A stretch of 64,000 bases of DNA from the NCBI RefSeq assembly GCF_003940805.1, contig NZ_CP034328.1:1594001-1658000 (forward strand), read 5' to 3'. Origin of the DNA: Tabrizicola piscis. GTDB taxonomy: Bacteria > Pseudomonadota > Alphaproteobacteria > Rhodobacterales > Rhodobacteraceae. The position numbers were made by a program, and so were the translations under genes. Shown in pieces: positions 28,006 to 36,156 of the stretch (positions within the stretch are counted from its first letter, which is position 1; every line of letters begins with the position of its first letter). The notes beneath the pieces were generated by a model, which saw only the letters and a program-made list of their open reading frames with translations, did not search any database and had not been told where the DNA came from.

Positions 28006-28524
28006 ATGACACGCGTGAAAGTTTTCCTTGTCGGGATCCTGCTGGCTTTCACCGGGCCGGCAATCGGTGATACCGCGCGCGAAATCGGCGCAGCGGAATT
28101 GCGCAAGATGGTCAGGGCTGGCGAGACGATAAGTCTGAAGTCGCTTGTCGCTTCTGTTGCCCGGTCGACAGAGGCAGAACCGATCGAGGCGCGTGCATTC
28201 GACACGGATGGCGTGTTCTACCGCGTGGTTCTGAAACAGCCAAACGGAACACTTATCAGCCTGGTCTTCGATGCGACCACTGGCAAGCAGATCACGCCGA
28301 CATCTTCCGTTGGCAGGAAGGTCCGTGATGCAGCAGCAGCAGCGGCCGGAAAGTCCAACGGCAAAGGCCAACCCGGTGGCGGCAATGGCAAAGGGAACGC
28401 TGGCGGCAACGGAAACTCCGGCGGAAACTCTGGCGGAAATGGTGGCGGCAACTCCGGCGGCAACGGTGGTGGCAACGGTGGCGGCAATGGTGGTGGAAAC
28501 GGCAATGGCGGTGGCAAAGGATGA
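28006..28524 (+). CDS. Exported PepSY-like protein with Gly/Asn-rich tail
   Basis: 172 residues. Signal peptide about 1-21 (VFLVGILLAFTGPAIG). Residues about 25-110 form a PepSY-like domain that ends YRVVLKQPNGTLISLVFDATTGKQI, the usual beta-hairpin of that fold. From about 123 the protein is a G/N/K repeat tail ending GNGNGGGKG. PepSY domains often inhibit or sense in the periplasm and are frequently encoded beside two-component genes, as here (response regulator starts 45 nt downstream). AAGGG lies 6 nt before the ATG. Confidence 0.78.
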   Translation: MTRVKVFLVGILLAFTGPAIGDTAREIGAAELRKMVRAGETISLKSLVASVARSTEAEPIEARAFDTDGVFYRVVLKQPNGTLISLVFDATTGKQITPTSSVGRKVRDAAAAAAGKSNGKGQPGGGNGKGNAGGNGNSGGNSGGNGGGNSGGNGGGNGGGNGGGNGNGGGKG

Positions 28525-28569
28525 GCCCCGTCGTGACTGACACCACGACCAAACAGGTTCGGGTCTGAC

Positions 28570-29229
28570 ATGCGCATCCTTCTGGCCGAAGACGAACCGG
28601 TGCTTTGTGACCAGATAACAAAGCTGCTTGCCGCTGAGGGCCGGATCGTGGACGTCGCCCGTGACGGCGAAGAGGCCTGCTTTCTGGGCGCGACAGAACC
28701 CTATGACATGATCATCCTCGACATTGGACTGCCGATCCGGGACGGAACGTCGATCCTGAAGGAATGGCGCAGCAACGGAATCGAAGCCCCCGTGCTGATC
28801 CTCACGGCCCGTGATGGGTGGTCTGACCGTGTTGACGGTCTGGACGCCGGGGCGGACGATTACATGACCAAACCGTTCCATCTTCCCGAACTTGCGGCAC
28901 GGGTTCGGGCCACCCTGCGCCGCCAGTCAGGACGCACCAATCCGGTCTTTGAAAGAAGCGGCGTTGCTTTCGATACCCGCTCTGGCCGGGTGACCGTGGG
29001 CGGCGTTCCGGTCGATCTGACAGCGCAGGAAGTCGCCGTTCTATCCTATCTGATCCACAATGCCGGACGCCTCATCTCAAGGACTGAATTGTCCGAGCAT
29101 GTGTACAGCTACGACAGCGATCCGGACTCGAACACAATCGCCGTGTTCATAAATCGCTTGCGGAACAAGTTGGGGCCCGACCTGATCCAGACGATCCGAG
29201 GTCGTGGATACATCATAGACACTGCCTGA
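28570..29229 (+). CDS. OmpR/PhoP-family response regulator
   Basis: 219 residues. The receiver domain has acidic residues EDE (7-9), phosphoacceptor Asp51 in ILDIGLP and a Lys in MTKPF near residue 101. A winged-helix DNA-binding domain (about 125-218) ends QTIRGRGYIIDTA. The gene is coupled to the following histidine kinase by a TGATG overlap. A matched direct repeat at 27965-27983 suggests it controls the PepSY/Gly-Asn genes. Confidence 0.93.
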   Translation: MRILLAEDEPVLCDQITKLLAAEGRIVDVARDGEEACFLGATEPYDMIILDIGLPIRDGTSILKEWRSNGIEAPVLILTARDGWSDRVDGLDAGADDYMTKPFHLPELAARVRATLRRQSGRTNPVFERSGVAFDTRSGRVTVGGVPVDLTAQEVAVLSYLIHNAGRLISRTELSEHVYSYDSDPDSNTIAVFINRLRNKLGPDLIQTIRGRGYIIDTA

Positions 29230-30572
29230 TGCAGTCGCTTCGAAAAAGGGCGTGGATCGGGGGTAGCCTGTCAGCAATTGCCGCTGTGGCGATCGGAAGC
29301 CTGCTGCTTTACTCCTACCTGGACAGAAAGACGCTGGAGCAATTTGACCGCTCCCTGATCGAGCGGCATACCCAGATCGTCGTCGCGCTCAGCAATTTTG
29401 CCGATGATCCTGAACGCCTTGACGAGCTGATCCTTGACCCCGCCTATGACCGCGCGGCGTCGGGCAGATACTGGCAGATCGTCGGTCCGCGCGGCGAAAT
29501 CAGCACCTCACCGTCGCTGTTTGATGCAACCCTGCCAGCCCAGGGCGGCGGGACGCGCCTGAAATTGTACGATGCAGATGGCGTGGATGCCGAACCATTG
29601 CGGATAGCCCACCAGCTTATCACGCTGGAAGACGGCACGGAGTGGAGCGTCGCGGTGGCAGAAAGCCTTGTCGGCCTCGTCGCCGACCGGGCCGAGGCGC
29701 GCAGCAGCCTGCTGCTCGCCTTCGCGCTGGTTGCCGCAATCGGACTGACCGGCACATTGCTGCAGACCGCAGTCATCCTGCGGCCGCTGGAAAAGCTGCG
29801 CCATGATGTAGCGCGCCGCTGGGAACAAGACGAAATACTGAACAGCACAGACTATCCTGAGGAAGTCGCGCCCCTTGTCAGCGACATCAACACCCTGCTG
29901 CAGCGCAACCGCGAAATCGTCGGCCGCTCGCGTCGGCAGGCGGCGGACCTTGCCCATGCCCTGAAAACGCCAAGCACCATCCTTCGCAATGAATTGGAAC
30001 TGCTTGCGACAAAGAGCCAAGACCTGCAGAAGGCCGTGGATGCGCTTGACCGGCTGGACGCGCAGTTGGCACGGTCGCTGGCCCGCATCCGTTTGTCGAA
30101 CACCGCCGAGATCGGGTTCAGTCGGACCGACGTCAGCAGCACGGTGACACGCTTTGCCCGGCTGTTCGACAAGATGGCGGAAAAGGACGGAAAACACGTC
30201 GCGGTCAGCTGTGAGCCGGATTTGTTCATCCGCATCGACCCGCAGGACTTTGAAGAGATCTTGGGCAACGTGCTGGATAACGCCTTGAAATGGTCCAGGC
30301 GGTCAATTGCCTTGTCTGCCGGCCGACGTTCAGGCGGGGTCGATCTGGTGATCGAAGACGACGGAAAGGGCATCAAGGGGCAGGACCGGGCTGAGGCTGT
30401 CAAATCCGGCAGTCGGCTTGACTCATCCAAACCCGGGTCGGGGCTTGGCCTTGCGATCGCGACGGACCTGCTGAAGGCCTACGGCGGCTCACTCGAACTT
30501 GGCGACTCGCAAACTCTGGGCGGATTGGCGGTTCGTATCCACCTGCCAACAGGGACATTCTCGACGGCGTGA
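29229..30572 (+). CDS. Sensor histidine kinase (PhoQ-like architecture)
   Basis: 447 residues. Two TM segments (about 10-28 and 155-178) bracket a periplasmic sensor domain of roughly 125 residues. A HAMP-like linker leads into an H-box ADLAHALKTPSTILRNELELL, then N-box NVLDNALKWS, G1 EDDGKGI and G2 GSGLGLAIATDL. The His in AHALKTP is the expected phosphorylation site. The AHALKTP form, lacking the common HE/HD, is typical of PhoQ-like kinases. It is the partner of the regulator upstream; the periplasmic PepSY-like protein may be its ligand or modulator. Confidence 0.92.
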   Translation: MQSLRKRAWIGGSLSAIAAVAIGSLLLYSYLDRKTLEQFDRSLIERHTQIVVALSNFADDPERLDELILDPAYDRAASGRYWQIVGPRGEISTSPSLFDATLPAQGGGTRLKLYDADGVDAEPLRIAHQLITLEDGTEWSVAVAESLVGLVADRAEARSSLLLAFALVAAIGLTGTLLQTAVILRPLEKLRHDVARRWEQDEILNSTDYPEEVAPLVSDINTLLQRNREIVGRSRRQAADLAHALKTPSTILRNELELLATKSQDLQKAVDALDRLDAQLARSLARIRLSNTAEIGFSRTDVSSTVTRFARLFDKMAEKDGKHVAVSCEPDLFIRIDPQDFEEILGNVLDNALKWSRRSIALSAGRRSGGVDLVIEDDGKGIKGQDRAEAVKSGSRLDSSKPGSGLGLAIATDLLKAYGGSLELGDSQTLGGLAVRIHLPTGTFSTA

Positions 30573-30587
30573 CGGTCCATCTGTCGT

Positions 30588-30605
30588 GCGGGCCAAGAAG
30601 CCCGC
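30588..30605 (+). terminator. Hairpin downstream of the two-component operon
   Basis: Perfect 6-bp stem GCGGGC / GCCCGC with a CAAGAA loop, 15 nt after the kinase stop and between convergent genes. It is followed by a short TTGT rather than a long T run. Confidence 0.45.
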
Positions 30606-30659
30606 TTGTCCATGAACGATCCAAGGTGGCCCAGCTTCAGACGGCAGGGTTCGCCGCCA

Positions 30660-31070
30660 TTATCGGCTTGGCTCTACCAGACTTGTCCCTGAAACAGTTG
30701 TGCCGTCGTCCGTGGCAGACCCCGTTACAGTGAAGGACACTGGGGCAATCGCATTCCCCGCATCGGCGACCGCATCAAAAAGGCTGACGACCACGGCTTC
30801 CGTGGCGGCTGGGGGCATTGCAGCGATTGTGGTGAAATCCGAAAAAATACCGGCCTCTGGTGGTGGCATTGCGGGGCCAGATACAATTCGCGCCGTGTCG
30901 CCCACCAATGTGCTTTGCCGAAGAGAGGATAGGTTTGTATTCGTCATAACCATCAGGAACATGATGAAAAGCGGCAGCAGGACGACAAATTCGATAGTTG
31001 ACGTGCCGTCCTCTTCTGCCTCGAATCCAGTCAGAAAATGGGAACACGTTTGACGTGCAATCCTGTCCAT
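30660..31070 (-). CDS. TadE-like pseudopilin/pilus-assembly protein (orphan)
   Basis: 136 residues. A short basic/cytosolic head leads to a class III prepilin-like site (DG|TSTIEF, with Glu at +5) followed by one TM helix (VVLLPLFIMFLMVM). This is the TadE/TadG pattern. The remainder is a Ser/Thr/Ala-rich periplasmic domain shorter than usual for TadE. No other tad/cpa genes are in the window, so it is either a stand-alone minor pilin or part of a scattered set. Confidence 0.7.
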   Translation of the reverse strand: MDRIARQTCSHFLTGFEAEEDGTSTIEFVVLLPLFIMFLMVMTNTNLSSLRQSTLVGDTARIVSGPAMPPPEAGIFSDFTTIAAMPPAATEAVVVSLFDAVADAGNAIAPVSFTVTGSATDDGTTVSGTSLVEPSR

Positions 31071-31365
31071 CAGGTCCGTCCCCTCAGCAGCTCAGGTTGT
31101 CCCCGCAGCAGAGACAATCACTCATCCAAAACGTGCATTATTTGATGTTAATGCACCGAGAACACGGCGTTCATGTTGCGTTAATCTTTGAGCAGGCGCG
31201 CCGCGCCGTCTGTCCTTGCCCAACGGGAATGGCCTGCGTTCCCAAAGGGTTGAGAAAACGGCCGGTACTTCCTGCCAAGCACAGTGCCGAGATCGGAACC
31301 TAGCTCTTTGCAGTGCTCGCGCAGATCACGCAAAGCAGCCCAACGCCCTAAGTACAGGATTTCAA
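31071..31365. other. Intergenic region upstream of the TadE-like gene
   Basis: 295 bases containing an AT-rich segment (31130-31190) that is a plausible promoter for the TadE-like gene on the minus strand. No gene or clear hairpin is seen. Confidence 0.4.
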
Positions 31366-31442
31366 TGGCGGACCCGGAGCGATTCGAACGCCCGACCCTC
31401 AGATTCGTAGTCTGATGCTCTATCCAGCTGAGCTACGGGTCC
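31366..31442 (-). tRNA. tRNA-Arg (anticodon ACG)
   Basis: A complete cloverleaf reads on the minus strand. The 7-bp acceptor stem is GGACCCG/CGGGTCC, the D arm GCTCAGCTGGATAGAGC, the anticodon stem TCAGA/TCTGA around CTACGAA (anticodon ACG), and the T arm has TTCGAAT. Discriminator G is followed by an encoded CCA at 31368-31366. ACG is the inosine-modified anticodon that reads CGU/CGC/CGA. Confidence 0.97.
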
Positions 31443-31491
31443 GCAAGCCCCGGCGATGTAGCCCCGCCGCGCGGGCATTGCAAGGGGCAAA

Positions 31492-32898
31492 TCACGTCTC
31501 GGGGCTTGTTGTCTCCTTTGGCAAGAGGATGATGAATTCCGTGCCGTCGGTATCACTGCGCACCAGATCCAGCCGCCCGCCATGGCCGCGGACCAGTTCG
31601 GCTGCGATGGCAAGGCCAAGTCCCGTTCCGCCCTTCCGCGCCCCGCCCTGAAAGGCCGAGAACAGATGCTCGCGCGCCTTGGGCGGCAGGCCGGGTCCGG
31701 TATCGCCGATCCGGATCCACCAGTTGGCCTCATCCTCACCCGCGGAAATTTCAATCGTGCCGGGCTGGCCCGTCGCCTCGATCGCCTGACGGGCATTGCG
31801 GACCAGGTTGGAAAGCACGCGGTGCAGCTGTTCGCCATCGGCACGGATCGTCAGACCGGGGGGCACGTCGATCAGGAACGTGATGCCGCTGTCAGGTCCC
31901 AGCCCCTCGCCTTCAGTGACCTCTGCGGTCAGCTGGGAAAGGTTCAGGCGGCGCAGCTGCGGAGGCGGCTCCTCAGCCTTGCCAAATGCCAGAGTTGATT
32001 CGCACAGCGACACGGCGCGGCTGATCGACCCGACGAGCTTTGGCACCGACCGGGCCACGGCGGGGTCGGCGCTGCCCTCGATCCGGTCGGCAAAGAGTTG
32101 GGCCGTGGTCAGGATGTTGCGCAGGTCATGGCTGATCTTGGCGACGGCGCTGCCAAGCTGCGCAAGCCGCTCTTTCTGGCGCAGCGCCCCGGTCAGCTGC
32201 ATCTGCATCGATTGCAACGCCTCTTCTGCTACGCGCAGTTCGGTCACGTCGGCGTTGGGTTCGATCACCCGGCGCGCATCCTCGGGGGCTTCGGCATAGG
32301 TCTGCATGTGCCGCACCACCCGACGGATCGGCAGCACCAAAAGCCGCTGCACCGCCAGAAACAGCAAAAGCGCCGTCACGACAGAGATCAGCGCCGACAG
32401 CAGAAGGATACGAAGGCCATAGTCCACCATCGCATCGCGCAGGGCCTTCGTCTGCATCGTCACTTCGATCAGCGTGCCCGCATCCTGTACGGGCGCACCG
32501 ATCACCCGGATGATCCGGTTCTCGGGGTCGGCAAGCACGGCGAAGGCGTCGCGGATCAGCTCCCACGGGCCTGCCATGCGCAGATCGAAACTGTCGTGAA
32601 TTTCCCCCGGCAATGGCGAAGACAGCACCAGTTGCCGCACCTCATCCCGGCGCAGGACGACGTTATACACCTCGGCATTGGCCAAAAGCTCTGCCTCAAG
32701 CTCTGGCATGATCATGTCTTCGGTCGCAAGCTGGGTCAGCGCCGCGATCTGCGCCTGTTTCAGGCGGGTCAGCAGATAGTCAGCCCGATACCGCGCGATG
32801 GAGGGCACGAAGATCAGGATCTCGGCCAGCATCACGAAGATGACGGTCAGGATCAGGAAGCGCCCGGAAAGGGTGTTCAGGAAGCCTTGCCGTCTCAC
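31492..32898 (-). CDS. Membrane sensor histidine kinase
   Basis: 468 residues from GTG 32898 (GGAAGG about 12 nt upstream); an ATG at 32970 would overlap the flavoprotein gene by 46 nt. Two TM segments (about 10-30 and 170-190) enclose a periplasmic sensor domain. A HAMP domain follows with RLLVLPIRRVVRHM. The H-box is AKISHDLRNILTTAQL, the N-box NLVRNARQAIEATG, with GDTGPGL and GGTGLGLAIAAEL. No cognate response regulator is adjacent. It is downstream of the MerA-like flavoprotein in the same orientation (26-nt gap), suggesting a redox-linked operon, though the signal is unknown. Confidence 0.88.
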   Translation of the reverse strand: MRRQGFLNTLSGRFLILTVIFVMLAEILIFVPSIARYRADYLLTRLKQAQIAALTQLATEDMIMPELEAELLANAEVYNVVLRRDEVRQLVLSSPLPGEIHDSFDLRMAGPWELIRDAFAVLADPENRIIRVIGAPVQDAGTLIEVTMQTKALRDAMVDYGLRILLLSALISVVTALLLFLAVQRLLVLPIRRVVRHMQTYAEAPEDARRVIEPNADVTELRVAEEALQSMQMQLTGALRQKERLAQLGSAVAKISHDLRNILTTAQLFADRIEGSADPAVARSVPKLVGSISRAVSLCESTLAFGKAEEPPPQLRRLNLSQLTAEVTEGEGLGPDSGITFLIDVPPGLTIRADGEQLHRVLSNLVRNARQAIEATGQPGTIEISAGEDEANWWIRIGDTGPGLPPKAREHLFSAFQGGARKGGTGLGLAIAAELVRGHGGRLDLVRSDTDGTEFIILLPKETTSPET

Positions 32899-32924
32899 CT
32901 GCCGCGACCCTTCCTTGCCAAGGT

Positions 32925-34340
32925 TCAGGGGATGATGCGCTGCACCAGCCGCACGAACCGCTTCAGCCAAGGATTAGCAAAGAGTTGCGGGGAAAAATAG
33001 GCACCTGCGGCACGTTTCGACACCTCACCCAGGGTGGGATAGGGGGCGATCATTCCGGCTACCGCCGACATCTTCAGCCGGGCCGACAGGGCCAAAGCCC
33101 AAAGCCCGATCAACTCCCCCGCCTGCGGCCCGACGATCGAGGCGCCGACCGGGCGGCCCTTCACGACCATGACCTTGGCAAAGCCCGTGTCCTTGCCCTC
33201 GGCAATCGCGCGGTCGTTGTGGTGCAGGTCAGCTCGGATGACGGTCAGGCGGTCACCGTGCAGTTTGCGCGCCTCCGCCTCGGTCAGGCCGACCTGGGCA
33301 AGCTCGGGCACCGTATAGGTGACACGGGGCACCGCCCGGGGGTCCGCCTTTGCGGGCAGGCCAAGCACGGCCTGACGGATGACGATCCCGGCGTGCCAGC
33401 CCGCGACATGGGTGAACTGCAGGCCTCCGGCGGCGTCGCCCACGGCATAGACCCGGCGGTTGCTGCTGCGCAGGCGGGCGTCCACCGTCACGCCCTTCCC
33501 GGTGTGGGCCACCCCGGCCGCCTCTAGATTCATGCCGTCCAGCGCCACCTTGCGCCCCACGGCCATCAGGATATGCGTGCCCGTGACGCTGGTGCCATCG
33601 CCCAGCACCACCTCCACCGCGCCATCGCTGCCAGACAGGCGGACAACGGGCTGGCCTTCCACCAGACGGATGCCCTCGGCCCGCAGGGCGTCGATCACGA
33701 CAGCCGCCAGTTCGGGGTCTTCGCGGCCCAACACCTTGGCACCTTCGATCACCGTCACCTCACACCCCAGCCGCCGATGCGCCTGCGCCATCTCCACCCC
33801 GATCGGCCCTCCGCCGATGACCACCAGATGCCCCGGCCGTTCGCGCAAGTCGAAAATCGTCTCATTCGTCAGATAGGGCGTCGTCTCCACCCCCGGGATC
33901 GGCGGCACAAAGGGGCGCGAGCCGGTGGCGATCACAAAGCGCCGGGCGCGGATGCGCTGGCCACCCGCTTCAACCTCGGCCGGGCCGGTAAAGCGCGCGA
34001 AGGCGCGGATGACCGTGCAGCCCAGCCCCTCGAACCGTTCCTGACTGTCAACCGGCGCGATCTGGGCGATGACAGCGGCGACGTGATCCTTCACCGCGGC
34101 AAAATCCACCTGCGGTTCCTGCGCGGCGACACCCCGGAACCCATGGCGCTGCGCCTCGGCCGCCTTGGCAGCGGCGATCAGCGCCTTTGACGGCACGCAG
34201 CCCGCATTCAGGCAGTCGCCCCCCATCTCACCGGCTTCGATCAGCACGACCCGCGCGCCCATCTGCACCGCCCCCGCCGCCACGGACAGCCCGCCCGAGC
34301 CTGCCCCGATCACGCAGATATCCGTTTCGATCAACTGCAT
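32925..34340 (-). CDS. MerA/dihydrolipoamide dehydrogenase-like FAD-NAD(P) oxidoreductase
   Basis: 471 residues from ATG 34340, which follows the upstream stop by one base. The FAD motif VIGAGSGGLSVAAGAVQMG leads into the redox disulphide GDCLNAGCVPSK (Cys43, Cys48). A central NAD(P) motif is VVIGGGPIGVEMAQAHRRLG. At the C-terminus the segment is APYPTLGE, with Tyr where lipoamide dehydrogenase and glutathione reductase carry the catalytic His (HPT). There is no MerA C-terminal Cys pair. It therefore belongs to the MerA-like group of unknown substrate, often found beside TVP38 genes, as here. Confidence 0.88.
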   Translation of the reverse strand: MQLIETDICVIGAGSGGLSVAAGAVQMGARVVLIEAGEMGGDCLNAGCVPSKALIAAAKAAEAQRHGFRGVAAQEPQVDFAAVKDHVAAVIAQIAPVDSQERFEGLGCTVIRAFARFTGPAEVEAGGQRIRARRFVIATGSRPFVPPIPGVETTPYLTNETIFDLRERPGHLVVIGGGPIGVEMAQAHRRLGCEVTVIEGAKVLGREDPELAAVVIDALRAEGIRLVEGQPVVRLSGSDGAVEVVLGDGTSVTGTHILMAVGRKVALDGMNLEAAGVAHTGKGVTVDARLRSSNRRVYAVGDAAGGLQFTHVAGWHAGIVIRQAVLGLPAKADPRAVPRVTYTVPELAQVGLTEAEARKLHGDRLTVIRADLHHNDRAIAEGKDTGFAKVMVVKGRPVGASIVGPQAGELIGLWALALSARLKMSAVAGMIAPYPTLGEVSKRAAGAYFSPQLFANPWLKRFVRLVQRIIP

Positions 34341-34341
34341 C

Positions 34342-35097
34342 TCAGCGCGCCCTTTTGAAGACCCGCAGCACCATGGGCAAAGCCGCCAAGGCCGCAAGCC
34401 CCAGGATCGGGCCCAGCACGGCGGGGGTGAAGAGGATGCCAAGGTCAGGCGTTTCGCCACGTGCGAAAACCTCACCCAGACCGGACCCGACCGAGGTAAA
34501 GACCAAAGCCCCGGGGATGATGCCCAGGAAGGTGGAAACCGCAAAGCGAAAGAGGCTGGTGCCGACAAAGGCCGGGATCAGATTGGCCAGCACAAAAGGC
34601 ACCGCTGGGACGATTCGCATCAGGAACAGCACCGACCATTCGTTTTCGCGCAGGCCCGTCTGCAGCCGCGCGGCAATACCGCCCGCCGCCGCGATCCGCG
34701 CTGACACGCTGGCCCCAAAACCCGACCGCGCCGCCAGAAACACCAGCATCGCCCCGGTCCCCGCGCCGATGATGTTGAAGACCACGCCAGGAAACAGCCC
34801 GAACAGAAAGCCCCCGGTCAGGGTGGCAACGGTTCCACCCGGCAGGCTTAGCGCGACAATCCCGATGTAGATCACAATGAAGCCAAGCACGCTGAGCCCG
34901 TAATGCGCATCACGATAGGCAATCAGCGCCTCACGGTGGCGGGCAAGGGCCTCAAAGCTAAGCTGGTCACGCAACAGGAAGGCGCCAAGAACAGCCGCCA
35001 CCAGAATAAAGAGAATCGGCAGCTTGCGCAGCCAGCCGGACTTGCTGCCAGCGTTCGGGGCGTCGGGGGCCGGCATTGGAGGTGACTTTCCTTGCAT
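34342..35097 (-). CDS. TVP38/TMEM64 (DedA superfamily) membrane protein
   Basis: About 251 residues from ATG 35097 (GGAG nearby); ATG 35076 is an alternative. The first TM segment is LPILFILVAAVLGAFLL. The family core has GGTVATLTGGFLFGLFPGVVFNIIGAGTGA and the FLMRIVPAVPFVLANLIPAFVGTSLFRFAVSTFLG segment, matching VTT/SNARE-associated domain proteins. Such proteins are lipid scramblases or flippase-like. Operonic with the MerA-like flavoprotein (1-nt gap) and the histidine kinase. Confidence 0.87.
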   Translation of the reverse strand: MQGKSPPMPAPDAPNAGSKSGWLRKLPILFILVAAVLGAFLLRDQLSFEALARHREALIAYRDAHYGLSVLGFIVIYIGIVALSLPGGTVATLTGGFLFGLFPGVVFNIIGAGTGAMLVFLAARSGFGASVSARIAAAGGIAARLQTGLRENEWSVLFLMRIVPAVPFVLANLIPAFVGTSLFRFAVSTFLGIIPGALVFTSVGSGLGEVFARGETPDLGILFTPAVLGPILGLAALAALPMVLRVFKRAR

Positions 35098-35237
35098 CGT
35101 CTCCGAAGATGGCGCACCAAGGCGCTGATTGACAGGCCCTTCACGACGCAGTGATGCCCGCGGCCACTGGCTGTGATGGTTTGACACATTTGCCGGCATC
35201 CCCCTGCGAAATGTTGCAGGAAAACGTGCGGGCCGCG

Positions 35238-35266
35238 TTGACTTGGCCTGCGACCGCCCGTAAAGG
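35238..35266 (+). promoter_or_regulatory. Probable sigma-70 promoter for rpmH-rnpA-yidD
   Basis: TTGACT (35238-35243) is followed after 17 bp by TAAAGG (35261-35266). It lies about 70 bp ahead of rpmH. The -10 match is only moderate. Confidence 0.5.
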
Positions 35267-35267
35267 A

Positions 35268-35287
35268 CGGGCTTCAAGTTACAAGCC
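35268..35287 (+). promoter_or_regulatory. Hairpin in the rpmH leader
   Basis: GGGCTT / AAGCCC stem (6 bp) with an 8-nt loop directly after the predicted promoter. It could stabilise the mRNA or regulate translation of the ribosomal protein operon. Function is inferred from position only. Confidence 0.35.
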
Positions 35288-35332
35288 CTCGAATCCAATT
35301 GCGGTTCGGGCACCGTCTGATGGAGAGCCGCG

Positions 35333-35467
35333 ATGAAGCGCACATTTCAACCGTCGAACCTGGTTCGCAAGCGTCGGCACGGCTTTCGTGCGCGCATGGC
35401 CACCAAGAACGGCCGTCTTGTGCTGGCCGCACGCCGCGCCAAGGGCCGTCACAAGCTTTCCGCCTGA
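35333..35467 (+). CDS. rpmH: 50S ribosomal protein L34
   Basis: 44 residues, beginning [18 protein letters not shown] and ending KGRHKLSA, the near-invariant L34 sequence. Strongly basic. It is a component of the large ribosomal subunit. The usual neighbours rnpA and yidD follow on the same strand, and GGAGAG lies 7-12 nt upstream. Confidence 0.98.
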   Translation: MKRTFQPSNLVRKRRHGFRARMATKNGRLVLAARRAKGRHKLSA

Positions 35468-35471
35468 TCTC

Positions 35472-35487
35472 TCGCCCTTCGGGGCGA
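35472..35487 (+). promoter_or_regulatory. UUCG-tetraloop hairpin between rpmH and rnpA
   Basis: TCGCCC-TTCG-GGGCGA forms a 6-bp stem with a stable UUCG loop 4 nt after the rpmH stop. Such intercistronic hairpins commonly set the ratio of rpmH to rnpA message. Confidence 0.5.
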
Positions 35488-35500
35488 CAGGGGTTGCGAC

Positions 35501-35908
35501 ATGACACCGCCGGAGAACCAGGGGCAAGGCAGCAATGCCACAATCCCTGCGGGTTCCCCGGCGGTTTCGCTTTGCGTTATGCGCAAGCGCGCCGATTTTC
35601 TGAAGGCGGCCTCGGCCCGGCGGCAGGGCACGGGTGGCTTCCTGCTTCAGGCGCGTGACCGGGGCGACGGGACAAGCACCATCCGCATCGGCTTTACCGC
35701 GTCGAAGAAGATCGGCAATGCCGTCTTGCGCAACCGCGCCAAACGCAGACTTCGGGCGCTGGCCCGCGAAGGCCTGCCCGCACAAGCGCTTCCCGGTTGG
35801 GACTATGTTCTGGTTGCCCGGCCAGAGGCGACCGTGTCGCGCCCTTACGCCGACCTCTGCGCCGATCTGGCCCAAGCGCTGCGCAGCATCCACCGGCCCA
35901 AGCCATGA
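35501..35908 (+). CDS. rnpA: Ribonuclease P protein component
   Basis: 135 residues. The RNR signature region is intact: GFTASKKIGNAVLRNRAKRRLRAL-type stretch at about 67-90, plus a C-terminal DYVLVARPEATVSRPYADLCADL segment. RnpA is the protein cofactor of RNase P, which matures tRNA 5' ends. An N-terminal extension of about 26 residues precedes the usual VMRKRADFLKA start; translation could instead begin near there. Overlaps yidD by 4 nt (ATGA). Confidence 0.93.
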   Translation: MTPPENQGQGSNATIPAGSPAVSLCVMRKRADFLKAASARRQGTGGFLLQARDRGDGTSTIRIGFTASKKIGNAVLRNRAKRRLRALAREGLPAQALPGWDYVLVARPEATVSRPYADLCADLAQALRSIHRPKP

Positions 35909-36153
35909 CGCCGCTGGCCCATGTGCTTGCCCTGCCCGTCCGCGCCTATCGTCTGCTTCTGTCGCCTTGGGTCGGCCATGGCTGCCGGTTCCAACCCACC
36001 TGTTCCGCCTATGCGCTTGAAGCACTGGACAGGCATGGGGCGCTGAAAGGTGGATACCTCACCGCGCATCGCCTGTGCCGTTGCCATCCTTGGGGCGGGC
36101 ATGGGTACGACCCGGTGCCGGGCGCGGACCCTGACCATGACGCCCGGGGCTGA
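35905..36153 (+). CDS. yidD: Membrane protein insertion efficiency factor YidD
   Basis: 82 residues: an N-terminal amphipathic helix, then the family signature CRFQPTCSAYALEALDRHG and LCRCHPWGGHGYDPVP. YidD works beside YidC in membrane protein insertion. The gene overlaps rnpA (ATGA), as in most bacteria. Here yidC does not follow; the gene instead ends 3 nt from the stop of convergent engB. Confidence 0.95.
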   Translation: MTPLAHVLALPVRAYRLLLSPWVGHGCRFQPTCSAYALEALDRHGALKGGYLTAHRLCRCHPWGGHGYDPVPGADPDHDARG

Positions 36154-36156
36154 CGC

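Noticed and set aside
27500..28524. CRISPR or satellite DNA in the G/C-rich repeat tracts
   Set aside because: The repeats are codon-level Gly/Asn runs inside coding sequence with proper signal peptides, without spacers.
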